Below, one piece after another: positions 53,601 through 62,781 of a stretch of DNA of 64,000 nt; the first letter of the stretch is position 1; each line of letters begins with the position of its first letter. Source of the DNA: Sipunculus nudus (Eukaryota > Annelida > Sipuncula > Golfingiida > Sipunculidae); NCBI GenBank assembly GCA_026874595.1, contig CM049315.1, positions 67,155,916-67,219,915 on the forward strand. The letters are read 5' to 3'. The position numbers and the translations under genes are program-made. The notes beneath the pieces were generated by a model. It was given only the letters and a program-made list of their open reading frames with translations. It made no database searches and was not told the DNA's origin.

Positions 53601-56600
53601 AGATACATTGGTGACCAGTTACAATTATCTATAACACAATCCTCATAAGTACCTAATTTTCCAAGACACCTTGTAAAACAGCTGACTCACCTTCATCACA
53701 ATGTTCGCCAGTAAAGCCATGGTCACAAATGCAGCGACTGTCCACACACTGGCCGTGTCCGCTGCAGTCGCGTACCTTACACTGAGCCGAGTCTGGAACC
53801 CTACAGTCCTGGCCGCCCCAGCCTTGGTAACAATTGCACTCTCCGCGGCGATACTGTCCATGGCCATTACACAAAATGGGACACTGATCTGCATGAGAGA
53901 GAATTTCACAAATTTATAATCTGCAAACACTGATTGACACGCAAAGTTTTACTGAAAGATGAGGGAAGAATCTTGGTGACTATAAAAGAATATACAGTCG
54001 AGCCAACTTTATGTCATATCGATTAATAGAAAATCCCGTTTACAGTCACATAAATCTGAAATCCCAAACCATTTCCTATATAAACAATGGTAAATATGAC
54101 CGTTTAATATCATGGAATATTGTCATAATCCTGTTTATTGTCATGCTTGGAACCCTGGGCAGTGATAACAGTTCGCAGTTAATATCACATCAGACGCCAA
54201 AACGGCGATCAACGAGGCCAAGAGCCTGTAATCGGTCAGGCGTATCAAACAATCGCATCTCCCACTAGTGTGTGGCAGGCAAGTGCAGTGATGCATGCAG
54301 GTCACTCCCCGTCACATAGCAAATTCACGTCTTAAGATACCACGGTAATCCAGCTCATTGCGTAACTTGTACGTTTACAAGGGCGATGTTCGCGATCACA
54401 TATCATCCAAAATGAACTCCAGGCCTTTGAAAGGCCGCTGTTTACACCTCAGTGACATTTCGTCAAGATGATATGAAGCATGAGCGAGCTCTAAACATTG
54501 CTTACGATTGGAAATCCTCTTTAAGGGTCCACGAAAAGCTGTGATTTTGTCAGCACTGGAGGAGATACCCGGTCCAAAATCTCAATCGCGGCAAAACTTC
54601 AGAAAGTTGAAAATGGCATGATGATGCCCTCTTCCTGAACAGTCCTATCATAAAGACGATCATGGAAGTTTGAGTCATTAATAAGATATCCAGAAAATAA
54701 GGCGCAATAGTCGGAAAGAATTATCTAGTAAAATAGTTTGCCTACGCATAACGTTATAACTGTGCCACAAATATCCAGACATTTTACCTCATGACCCAGA
54801 CGCTACGTCTCTTTCTGTTGGCAAGTCGGATTTTTGTCAGTTATTGCCGCTTGCGGCACAAAACTTACAGGAAATAGATTTTCAGGTGCGCATAAACGTA
54901 ATTTGATATGCTGTTGTGCAATAAAAATATTCATAAACATTTCTGTTCCCTTTTTACTGACGATTTATTTAATATTATAAGAGACAATGCTTCTTCTATG
55001 ACTCAAAAGGTCCTCAATGTTGAAGCCCGCATAATGTCACATCCCGGTTATTATCATAATTTATGGCTGCACCACCGACATCACAATAAGCGGGCTTGTC
55101 TGTATATACAAGAAAGAAAGCAGGATGTAAGAATGACAGAGATACAGGTATAACTTGCACAGATACAAGAAAAGATCTGCCTGACAGGACCACCATCCAT
55201 TCCATTACCTCTGTCCACCTGATTTTTTCGTGATTATCTCCACATAAGACCAACTTTCCAAACAAAATTTGCACAAATTGCAAAATAAGGAAAATGTGTA
55301 ATTTTTGGTACCTGACCTGCTTACAATATAAATATTATTCATTTTACGGCCTGGTTAACATGTCTGATATATATGGTTCATGGCACCTCTAACAAGTTAC
55401 CATTGTTTGTCTTCCTTGGATATGGATATGAAGTAATGTGACGTAACAGTGAAGTAAGTACATAAGGAGAATACAAGTCTCAATTTAACCAGGGGTCGGC
55501 AGCTCTTGATTATTGGCCCCGTGAATATGGGTGCCTCTTTTGAACAGTGATGATGTCTATTATGACATAATCAATGTTCCCTGCCATGCTCATTTCATAG
55601 ATTGGTGGCAAGGTGTTGCTACAGAATATACTAGTTTCTCATAAAATGGTTTTTAAATGTTTACACAAAAATGACGAAAGGTAGGCTATTATTTCCATTA
55701 TAGTTAATTACACATTTTCCTTTTTCTGTCCAAGGGGCGAAAAGTTTTGGCGTTCTTTGACTCGCAAAAAAATTATTGCGATAAAACAGGTGGACAGGGA
55801 TAATGGAACGGACTATAGATAAAACAGGTGGACAGGGGTGGTGGAATGGACTATAAATAAACAGGTGGACAGTGGTGGTGGAGCAGACTATAGATAAAAC
55901 AGGTGGACAGGGATGGTGGAACAGACTATAGATAAAACAGGTGGACAGGGATGGTGGAACAACGTATAGAGAAATCAGGTGGACAGGGGTGATGAAAGGG
56001 ACTATAGGTAAAACAGGTGGACAGGGGTGATGAAATGGACTATAGATAAAACAGGTGGACAGGGATGGTGGAACAGCCTGTAGATAAAACAGGTGGACAG
56101 GGGTGGTGAAAGGGACTATAGGTAAAACAGGTGGACAGGGGTGGTGAAACAGACTATAGATAAAACAGGTGGAAAGTGGTGGTGAAACAGACTATAGATA
56201 AAACAGGTGGACAGGGATGGTGGAATAGCCTATAGATAAAACAGGTGGACAGGGATGGTAAAGGGACTATAGGTAAAACAGGTGGACAGGGGTGGTGAAA
56301 CGGACTATAGATAAAACAGGTGGACAGTGTTGTTGAAACAGACTATAGATAAAACAGGTGGACAGGGATGGTGGAATGGAATAATGAAGACAACATCATA
56401 GTGAGGAAGGCTGATACCAATCAACAAGTTATACGGCTCAGAAGATCCAGAATATTTACGGCCTGATAAAAATATCACCATGATGCATGGATGATTTGCG
56501 GTTCTTCTTGGCACAGCATTTGACCAATTAACGCACACAGCAAGGTGAGGCTGTCAAAAATCCATACACATCCTGATAGACTGAACTTAAAAAACGAGGG

Positions 56601-59600
56601 AAAGTGGCAAGAAATGAGGAGGTAGCCAGTCTAATGAATACAAACAGGCTTCACAAAGTATGTGGGGCAGGGCAATAATCGTCAATCTCCTCACACAGAT
56701 GTCACTCCCTCCACACACAGGAATCCCCGCGCAGATCTCAGCTCGTAGTTTGATCAACATTAATTAGCATAGTAATCTGTCATGGTTTGCCGGAGGAAAA
56801 AAAGGCATTATCACTTTGTACATGGGATCAATAAATTCTGTGCCGCCAATGCACCATCATCTTCATGCTACTCCAACGGCAACAAGCGGCAACTTGCGCA
56901 ACAGCCAGCCATCATTATTATCAATCATCCTTGACAGATGAGGCATCAGGCTCTGCTTCAAAAGCATCCCTGATATGGTCCGTGCACATTTGACTTCTGC
57001 GGCACGTTCATTTCTGTTTGCGTTCCCCACTGTAAGCGCCATTTAACCTTGCCGCAGATTGCTGCATGCCGACATGTAACTCCATTGTCACAGGAGCTAC
57101 TGAAGCTTATCAATTTCCTGTGCCCTATCCAAATGCAATATGGCATTTTAACAAGAACCTAGTTGCCTGTGTCCATCATATAAATTGGCATCTAGCAGTC
57201 TATCATTTAGCAGTCATATATGAAATCCTGTAACACGACCACAGCCCTGTTAACAAACACCGCAAAATTCACATGCAGCCCCGTCATTACCTTCTTCGGA
57301 GGACTAGCCGGCTTAATGCATCCATTGTAAATAAATGACATCTACAGAATGATATTATTATCCCATCAAATGTCACCCGGATGCATTGCAGACTGTCCAC
57401 GTCCAACGTTTTTCACCAAATATACCAGAGTTGGGTAACTGGTGATATCTATGAGGGTTTGGTAGCTCTCCAAGCTAATTTTGTAGAGTGGATCGTATTG
57501 TCTTAGCAGACAGCATCGCTGACATTACTGCCACCAACTGACAGTCTGACAAATGGCCAAATTCACAACTCCTTGACTGAAGCCATAAATCAAACTCAAA
57601 ATTATTGACTAATCGAGCAATATTCGGAAAAATACATTACACCTTAGGCAATAAACCGGCCTTGTCAGTCAGCCAGGCCCCTGACGTAAACCAGAAGCTG
57701 AACAAATGATTACTTGGAGTATGAGAAACTTGAGCCACACTTCAGCTTGAATAGTGAAAATGAGGAAATAATGAATTTAAGTTGTCCTGTATCATTACCA
57801 GACCCAACCTATGAAAAACGCTTCCCCACAGTATACTAAATTGATTATCAACTTGAATCCAACTCTTAGTTAAAAATCTTGGCAATATGTACTCTAGTTA
57901 ACTAGCATAATACAGATGTTTGTGTCTAATTACTCATTTTATTTAACATTCTGTTCAGCATACCATTTAATACAGAAATTAATTTTAATGTGTTCACATA
58001 TATTAAGAAATGTACTTTGTAAAACAGCAGGAACATGGGTAGAATGTACACTCCCAAAGAGTTAGAAATACGTGACTATGAACAAAGGACCCATGGATCA
58101 TGACGCTTAGCTGACTAGCATGACATTATATCTTAACAACAGAAATTTTATCATCTGAGAAGCAAGTTTACCCTTTTACAAGTAATGTCTAAGTACAACA
58201 ACTGTTCAGTGTGCAGAGTCTGTATAACAGCAGATTTAAGTGAAAGAAAATTTTATAACTTACTCTGGTTGCACTCCGGCCCCGTGTAACCGGGGTAACA
58301 CTCGCATCTACCTTTGACACAGTCCCCATGCCCATGGCAACCATCTTTGCAGCCTTTTACAGAAGCTTCTGAAATCACATGATCACAACATGTCAAGTCA
58401 ATAGAAATATTTGGACATTTTTTTATTTTCTTTTTTTTATATGTGTTGTTTTGTTTTTATGCAAAACAATTTGCCTTTCAGCCTTTATGACCTTAATGTC
58501 TATATATCTGTTTTGTCTACCCCCTGAAACTAAGTAGCTGTTTTGTCTACCCCTTGAACTAAGTGTCTACCCATCTGTTTGTCTACCCCTTGAACTAAGT
58601 GTCTACCCATCTGTTTTGTCTACCCCTTGAACCAAGTGTCTACCCATCTGTTTGTCTGCTCCCTTGAACTAAGTGTCTACCCATCTGTTTTGTCTACCCC
58701 TTGAACTAAGTGTCTACCCATCTGTTTGTCTGCTCCCTTGAACTAAGTGTCTACCCATCTGTTTTGTCTACCCCTTGAACTTAGTGTCTACCCATCTGTT
58801 TGTCTGCTCCCTTGAACTGTTTGTCTACCCCTTGAACTAAATGTCTACCCATCTGTTTTGTCTACCCCTTGAACTAAGTGTCTACCCATCTGTTTGTCTG
58901 CTCCCTTGAACTAAGTGTCTACCCATCTGTTTTGTCTACCCCTTGAACTAAGTGTCTACCCATCTGTTTGTCTGCTCCCTTGAACTAAGTGTCTACCCAT
59001 CTGTATTGTCTACCCCTTGAACTAAGTTTCTATCCATCTGTTTGTCTGCTCCCTTGAACTAAGTGTCTACCCATCTGTATTGTCTACCCCTTGAACTAAG
59101 TTTCTATCCATCTGTTTGTCTGCTCCCTTGAACTAAGTGTCTACCCATCTGTTTTGTCTGTTCCCTTGGACTAAGTGTCTACCCATCTGTTTTGTCTGTT
59201 CCCTTGGACTAAGTGTCTACCCATCTGTTTGTCTGCTCCCTTGAACTAAGTGTCTACCCATCTGTTTGTCTGCTCCCTTAAACTAAGTGTCTACCCATCT
59301 GTTTGTCTACCCCTTGAACTAAGTGTCTACCCATTTGTTTTGTCTACCCCTTGAACTAAGTGTCTACCCATCTGTTTGTCTGCTCCCTTGAACTAAGTGT
59401 CTACCCATCTGTTTTGTCTACCCCTTGAACTAAGTGTCTACCCATCTGTTTGTCTGCTCCCTTGAACTAAGTGTCTACCCATCTGTTTTGTCTGTTCTCT
59501 TGGACTAAGTGTCTATCCATCTGATTGTCTGCTCCCTTGAACTAAGTGTCTACCCATCTGTTTTGTCTGTTCCCTTGGACTAAGTGTCTACCCATCTGTT

Positions 59601-62600
59601 TTGTCTGTTCCCTTGGACTAAGTGTCTACCCATCTGTTTTGTCTGTTCCCTTGGACTAAGTGTTTACCTGTCTGTTTGTCTGCTCCCTTGGACTTAGTGT
59701 TTACGTATCTGTTTGTCTGCTCCCTTGAACTAAGTGTTTACCTATCTGTTTGTCTACTTATGGAACCAAGTGTTTACCTGTCTATCTTCTTTCTGGAACT
59801 CAGTGTCCAGCAGTCTGGTTTTTTTACCTTGTGTAACAATAAGTCTGGGTTTATCAGTGAGAATGTCAGCTCAGTCTACAGATCTTTTACGTTTTATTAT
59901 TATGATACAACAGTGTATCAACATGTCACTCTACACAGTTAATACATCAGCAAGAAAAACTCTTACCATAAGGAGAGGCAACATAGCCAACTTGAGCAGG
60001 CGTGTCTGCATCATTGTATACAAACACGAACCACGGCCCTCTTTCCATGTACTGCACAAAAGCTGTTGCTTTAACTGGTGAATCATACTTCTGAAAGATA
60101 TCATAAGTAAGCAAGTGATAGAATATTTCAGTCTTCTTCTACACTGCTGAAGTTCTTAAACTATACATCCAGTTGAGCAACTTCTCAATATTATCATATT
60201 CAGTTTGTCTGTCAAGGAAATTAAACATTGTAAACCCACTTAGACACACCCATTCTAATTACTAGACAATGTGACAGAAAAACCTTTATAGATTGCGTTA
60301 AACAGACCAGCACCTGATTAGCACCTTTTTTTTTATTCAAATATTTTTTTTGGTTGGAGGTACCCGCCTCCATTTTTTTAAATGCTAGCTTGATTAAGTA
60401 TATGTACATCTGCAGAATTCCATTCCACAGATCAACAGGGGAAATCATCTTGCAGAAGATAACCTATAAATTTACAGATCAAATACTGGTAGTTGATTTT
60501 GCATTTCCAGAAAAATAACCATTCCACTACTTTTTGAATGACCCTTCCAACAGATCAAGCAGCAAATATCTTGTTTTAGAGGTGACTATTTTTGTTTTTT
60601 TTTTCTAGACATTTATGAGGGTGTGTCTAAATATTCTAAACACACATTAATATATAACAAACCTTAAAACGAGCAGTCTCTTGACACCTTTTATTCAGGA
60701 AATTTTTCTGTATGTTGTGGTTTATCCTGCTGCTACTTCTATTTACAACCTATGAAGTCTGACCAAAAAGACAAGCCAAACATCCATTAAAGTGTCCTCC
60801 AGGGAACAAGGCATGTCCCAGGAGACCCCCAGGACACTGGCGGCTTCTGGACATACTTTTTTGACAGGTCCCCAGGGATGCAGGTCTTTTAACACAGCAG
60901 GGGGACAGGACCAGGAGGCTTTTAGTGTTCTACCAGTAATGGCTCTCCTGGTCTCCGTGGAACCCCTAACCTTACATATTAAATCTACAGGAATCCACTC
61001 ACAAGTTTATATCCTATGTAGAAGGCCAGGGGTTACCTGGGTAAACCATTTATAGACTATCTACCCATTCAGCCAGTGTCATCATACTTGACCTTCAAAG
61101 GTGCAAGACCAAGGTTGTATGATGTATACTTACTTATATACAATTTAGTCAACTACTGGCTAGAGAGTGACATTAAGAGTCACTGCTCCCTTAATAGCTA
61201 TCAAAGAAAGTGAGGATTAGTGGTTCCCAGAATAATAATTTTATTTTTATGAAAAAAAAACAACCACTATTTGTTCAATTTTTTACTATTGTTAGACAGT
61301 TTACACCAACTATAAAACAACAATCACTCCAATGGTATCAATCATGCTTGCTATCACCACCTCCCCAAACCCTGATTTTTAAAAATTTGTAAATTTATCA
61401 ATGTTAATGCTATGGTATCACTTACAGCAGGGCTAGTGAATATGATTACTTCTGGTTTTATTTGTATATTCATAAATATTCATCAGATTAATCATCCACA
61501 TATTTTATATGTAACAATAAGGGTGGACGGACGTTTCGGACACAGTCCGACATTCAACAATATGTATACTAATCAAGATCATTTCCAATATTTTCAATTC
61601 TACAGGAGTTCTGAAATTACAACATAAGGAACAATCTTATAGTTTTATTTGTTTATATTGATAGCTGTATTATCCAAAACTTAGAAGATGTTCACACATT
61701 ATTTGCTATATCAGAGGTATCAGAGGGCTATAAACAGTAACTGTTTACAGACAAATTGCTGCTGCCTTTAAGAAACCTGATGGTCCAAATGCAGCAACAC
61801 TGACAAATTACCCATGATGCCACTTCCTGTCCCAGAATGCCCACCTTGTTCCCAAGGCTATGATTACCACCAAGAATAAGTGAAGAGATGAGATGATCAA
61901 AGCCACTGGGGAGCCAGAGGTGCAGGCACATGACCTTGGAAGTAACTTCATCGATAAAGACACCATCAGATGGGAATATGATAAGCAGTAGCTGTCTGTC
62001 TAAGCTGCATCTCTTAATGATTGCTGGCCTGGTATTATATGAATTATAAATACCTAGATAATTCCTCCTATTTGATTTACATAATCTAAATATGGTTTCC
62101 CCATTTTAATTCTGTAACACTTGTTTGCTGGAAAAGTAACTTTTTAAATATTCTCTCATGTGCCTCAATCCGAATTTCTTCCTGCTTTTTTTCCATTGAG
62201 AAGAATGACTGATAATTTTAGAAACAACACTTCAGACAAGTAACTTAGCATATTTTACATGATATTTTGGCATTAAAGAGTACAACAAACTTACATGGAC
62301 ACAAAATAAATGACATAAATTGCTACCACATGTACAACATGAAAAACGTAATATTTGTGCAGGCCAAATTTCAAAATTTAGGTTCCTAGTTTTTAATATC
62401 AGATAAACATTTTTTTCGGGTAAACATTGTTCGAATTAACGACACCTTACTGAATGAATATATAGCAGCTAGTGGAAAGCAGAGAAGTAATCAAGTACTT
62501 TATGCCATCTATTATTAGTCCTACCTGGAATGCCCTCCTGTAGCGGGTTGGGATCTTGTCTGTATCGATGGGTTGAAAGAAATCATACTGAGTGAATGTA

Positions 62601-62781
62601 GGTTGAGTATGACGCCGGCCATACACTCCGATGGTAGCGTAATTGGGCACAGAGAAGTTGAACTTGACATGTTGTGATGACTTGATCGGTACCTGTGTTC
62701 TCCACATGCCTTGAGGAGTGATCTTCTGCTGTGAGTATTTACCTAACGGATGTTCTCGCAATACAACCGGTCGATTGGGTG
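28425..62781 (-). CDS. Ten-m: Teneurin (Ten-m/odz family), ectodomain, 19 exons
   Basis: Teneurins are large type II transmembrane adhesion proteins acting in synaptic partner matching and axon guidance; vertebrate members bind latrophilins and each other. The 19 minus-strand exons join with matching phases into about 2256 codons. Domains in order: juxtamembrane ectodomain with an R-Y-R-R furin-like motif; six recognisable EGF repeats; the CLDPDCC Cys-rich region; an Ig-like/TTR-type and FN-plug region; an NHL propeller ([14 protein letters not shown]); a YD shell; the internal linker; a Tox-GHH-like region; and a C-terminal TCAP-like peptide ending GKR. The cytoplasmic and transmembrane exons are outside the window, so the start is unseen. 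Most animals outside vertebrates and insects have one teneurin. Oddities: EGF4-5 not found, one GC-AG intron, and two alternative donors at exon T16. Orientation is convergent with RAD50. Confidence 0.97.
29729..31355 (-). CDS. Ten-m: Teneurin exon T18, YD shell and Rhs-like core
   Basis: A 1627-nt exon; acceptor CTTTCAG, donor GTAAGA. It starts [20 protein letters not shown], contains many YD motifs ([53 protein letters not shown]) and the Rhs-core-like block [33 protein letters not shown] and [17 protein letters not shown]. It ends NVHDKLFSK in phase 1; the open frame past the donor to 29574 is intronic. Confidence 0.96.
32131..32433 (-). CDS. Ten-m: Teneurin exon T17, YD shell
   Basis: Acceptor TTTCCAG, donor GTGTGT, phase 0 at both ends, 101 codons. 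It reads [20 protein letters not shown], then [20 protein letters not shown] and ends [10 protein letters not shown]. Confidence 0.95.
32434..36391 (-). other. Teneurin intron T16-T17
   Basis: About 4 kb of AT-rich intron without recognised repeats or exons. Short frames here (for example 32727-33128 and 34182-34472) do not resemble teneurin and lack matching splice context. Confidence 0.6.
36512..36759 (-). CDS. Ten-m: Teneurin exon T16, YD shell (short form)
   Basis: Acceptor CTTACCAG. It reads [53 protein letters not shown] and IGRRLR. Ending at 36512 (donor GTAGGC) joins GRRLR to [11 protein letters not shown], matching GRKLRVHGRNLLSIDYD of relatives. A second in-frame donor (GTAGGT after 36392) would add 40 codons. 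Confidence 0.85.
37777..37821. repeat. (TA)22 microsatellite
   Basis: An uninterrupted TA dinucleotide tract in the T15-T16 intron. The rest of that intron outside E3 (36760-38613 and 40517-41922) is AT-rich with no recognised gene. Confidence 0.95.
38614..40516 (+). mobile_element. Dispersed repeat family, copy E3 (in T15-T16 intron)
   Basis: Head AACAAGGGACCTATGGGTCA with GCTCAGCTGA, tail TAGTCAGCTGAGCTAAAAA preceded by CGGACGGACGGACGGACG and AGCTCAGATGACT, which pairs with the tail as a hairpin. The last 630 bp are similar to 17740-18378 of E2R. A poly-G tract interrupts it at about 39614-39633. Confidence 0.78.
41923..42988 (-). CDS. Ten-m: Teneurin exon T15, end of NHL and start of YD shell
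   Basis: A 1066-nt exon. It starts [20 protein letters not shown], includes [13 protein letters not shown], the Cys-rich loop [11 protein letters not shown], further NHL blades, and the first YD motifs ([39 protein letters not shown]). The phase needed for T16 (1) is met only by ending at CATG followed by GCAAGT, a GC donor. The open frame continues into the intron to 41825. Confidence 0.93.
43581..43738 (-). CDS. Ten-m: Teneurin exon T14, NHL propeller
   Basis: A 158-nt exon: acceptor CTTTCAG, donor GTAAGT. It reads [20 protein letters not shown], then [20 protein letters not shown] and [12 protein letters not shown], ending phase 0. It fits LMSPRGIAVDKNG of relatives. Confidence 0.95.
43791..43924 (+). 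mobile_element. Dispersed repeat family, short copy E4
   Basis: Only about 134 bp: head ACAAGTGACCCATGTGTCAT, GCTCAGCTGAC, and tail TCTGGTGAGCTAAAAATG. Both termini are kept with almost no interior, a useful minimal member of the family. Confidence 0.7.
44105..44340 (-). CDS. Ten-m: Teneurin exon T13, NHL propeller
   Basis: Acceptor GTGCACAG, weak donor GTTGGT. It reads [33 protein letters not shown], then [20 protein letters not shown] and LLYPKG, phase 1. (TA)n tracts at about 44537-44630 lie in the preceding intron. Confidence 0.94.
44949..45201 (-). CDS. Ten-m: Teneurin exon T12, start of NHL propeller
   Basis: Acceptor TCTAAG, donor GTAAGA. It contains [20 protein letters not shown], then [20 protein letters not shown] and [14 protein letters not shown], a teneurin hallmark. 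It ends phase 2 in VLKLN. In vertebrates a seven-residue alternative micro-exon sits at this junction; none was noticed here. Confidence 0.96.
45722..45862 (-). CDS. Ten-m: Teneurin exon T11
   Basis: Acceptor TTTTAG, donor GTGAGC. It reads [20 protein letters not shown] then [16 protein letters not shown] across the junction, phase 1. LGGWSLDKHH of relatives aligns with [10 protein letters not shown]. Confidence 0.95.
46277..46544 (-). CDS. Ten-m: Teneurin exon T10
   Basis: Acceptor TTGGCAG, donor GTAAAA. It reads [20 protein letters not shown], then [20 protein letters not shown], and ends KVYGIVTAT in phase 1. LPG/VPG and the YxS...GY motifs match family members. Confidence 0.95.
46798..46920 (-). 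repeat. TGACCTTG repeat just inside the T9-T10 intron
   Basis: About ten AGGTCA/TGACCT-type hexamers spaced near 9 or 18 bp, for example CAAGGTCAAAGTGACAAGGT, beginning 13 bases after the T9 donor. They match nuclear-receptor half-sites by chance composition; no function is claimed. Confidence 0.7.
46933..47209 (-). CDS. Ten-m: Teneurin exon T9
   Basis: Acceptor TTAACAG, donor GTATCA. It reads [20 protein letters not shown] then [20 protein letters not shown] and ends [12 protein letters not shown] on a full codon. It continues the beta-sandwich and FN-plug region. Confidence 0.95.
47960..48079 (-). CDS. Ten-m: Teneurin exon T8, TTR/Ig-like domain
   Basis: Acceptor TTGTCAG, donor GTAAGT. 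It reads [20 protein letters not shown] then [19 protein letters not shown], ending phase 2. It matches the VSLIRG...DGTPLVGVNVSF region of relatives. Confidence 0.94.
48499..48706 (-). CDS. Ten-m: Teneurin exon T7, Cys-rich region
   Basis: Acceptor TTTACAG, donor GTAATG. It reads [17 protein letters not shown], then [20 protein letters not shown] and [16 protein letters not shown], ending in phase 2. DCLDPDCC and SFYDR are landmarks of the teneurin Cys-rich segment after the EGF repeats. Confidence 0.95.
49030..49452 (-). mobile_element. tRNA-derived SINE
   Basis: On the minus strand from 49452 the sequence has an A-box-like TGTGGCTCAGGGTTAGCACG and, about 35 bp on, a B-box-like GAGTTCAAATC, as in a tRNA-related SINE head. 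A roughly 350-bp body follows. Its distal part (49030-49110) is shared with 60330-60425, showing that it is dispersed. The family name is not known to me. Confidence 0.75.
49958..50353 (-). repeat. About 44-bp minisatellite containing the exon T6 donor
   Basis: About nine units; on the minus strand several read ACCAAGGTAAAACAGATAAA, then CTAGAATGTCACTCAGTGG. ACCAAG are the last six bases of exon T6 and GTAAAACAG its donor. Copies of the CCAAGGTAAAA core recur at about 50150, 50030 and 49985; other units have lost this part. Reading through the donor stays open for three unit-encoded peptides before a stop at 50229. Confidence 0.88.
50348..50494 (-). CDS. Ten-m: Teneurin exon T6, EGF8
   Basis: Acceptor TTCACAG, donor GTAAAA, phase 1 at both ends. 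It reads [20 protein letters not shown], then [13 protein letters not shown] and the post-EGF segment [11 protein letters not shown]. The intron that follows begins as a tandem array containing copies of this donor. Confidence 0.94.
50936..51118 (-). CDS. Ten-m: Teneurin exon T5, EGF6 and EGF7 equivalents
   Basis: Acceptor TTGCCAG, donor GTGAGA, phase 1 at both ends. It reads [17 protein letters not shown], then [11 protein letters not shown], then [18 protein letters not shown] and [13 protein letters not shown]. The best match is to EGF6-7 of vertebrate teneurins; the GWNGKHCT ending is diagnostic. EGF6 has one residue fewer than usual between cysteines 2 and 3. Confidence 0.93.
51119..53690 (-). 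other. Teneurin intron T4-T5; expected EGF4-5 exon not found
   Basis: No cysteine-patterned reading frame was found on the minus strand. The interval holds a 52-bp tandem repeat at about 51436-51695 (units with ACAGTCAACCTGATATTTAC) and unassigned sequence around 51840-52230. The flanking phases (1 and 1) allow T4 to splice straight to T5. Confidence 0.55.
53691..53888 (-). CDS. Ten-m: Teneurin exon T4, EGF2 and EGF3
   Basis: Phase 1 at both ends; acceptor CATGCAG, donor GTGAGT. EGF2 is [18 protein letters not shown] then YQGWGGQDC; its third cysteine is replaced by Tyr in GQY, as in other teneurins, where the resulting free cysteine forms the inter-chain disulfide of the cis dimer. EGF3 is [17 protein letters not shown] then [11 protein letters not shown]. 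Confidence 0.95.
55780..56375 (+). repeat. 38-bp minisatellite, about 15 units
   Basis: Units of ATAAAACAGGTGGACAGGGA followed by TGGTGGAACAGACTATAG lie in the T3-T4 intron, away from any exon. The flanking 53889-55779 and 56376-58080 hold no recognised gene. Confidence 0.92.
58081..58190 (+). mobile_element. Dispersed repeat family, fragment E5
   Basis: The head AACAAAGGACCCATGGATCA at 58081 is followed by GCTTAGCTGACTAGC. No clear tail was found, so this is probably a truncated copy. It lies just downstream of exon T3. Confidence 0.5.
58264..58368 (-). CDS. Ten-m: Teneurin exon T3, EGF1
   Basis: Acceptor ATTTCAG, donor GTAAGT. It carries one complete EGF repeat, [18 protein letters not shown] then YPGYTGPEC, with six cysteines. 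The exon is phase 1 at both ends. Confidence 0.95.
58505..59790 (+). repeat. 37-bp minisatellite with two alternating unit types
   Basis: In the intron between T2 and T3, about 35 units of 37 bp alternate between a form with TTTTGTCTACCCCTTGAACT and a form with TTTGTCTGCTCCCTTGAACT, giving a 74-bp higher-order period in much of the array. No part of the unit matches a neighbouring exon. Confidence 0.92.
59967..60090 (-). CDS. Ten-m: Teneurin exon T2
   Basis: Acceptor CTTTCAG, donor GTAAGA. It reads [20 protein letters not shown], then [20 protein letters not shown], ending in phase 1. FVQYME and YND match the segment linking the membrane-proximal region to EGF1. Confidence 0.93.
60330..60425 (-). 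mobile_element. SINE-related fragment
   Basis: It shares GGAGGTAACC/ACCCGCC, CATTTTTT and TATGTACATCTG(C/T)AGA with the distal end of the SINE at 49030-49452. No head was detected. Confidence 0.5.
60426..62524 (-). other. Teneurin intron T1-T2, main part
   Basis: No exon seen. A less AT-rich block at about 60760-61060 does not resemble any domain I know. The rest is ordinary AT-rich intron. Confidence 0.55.
62525..62781 (-). CDS. Ten-m: Teneurin exon T1, membrane-proximal ectodomain
   Basis: Acceptor TTTTCAG, donor GTAGGA. Two bases complete an upstream codon, then [18 protein letters not shown] through [11 protein letters not shown] and [17 protein letters not shown] to YRRAFQ. The motifs match the teneurin region just before the EGF repeats. 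RYRR near the end is a furin-like site also seen as RERR in vertebrate relatives. Confidence 0.95.
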
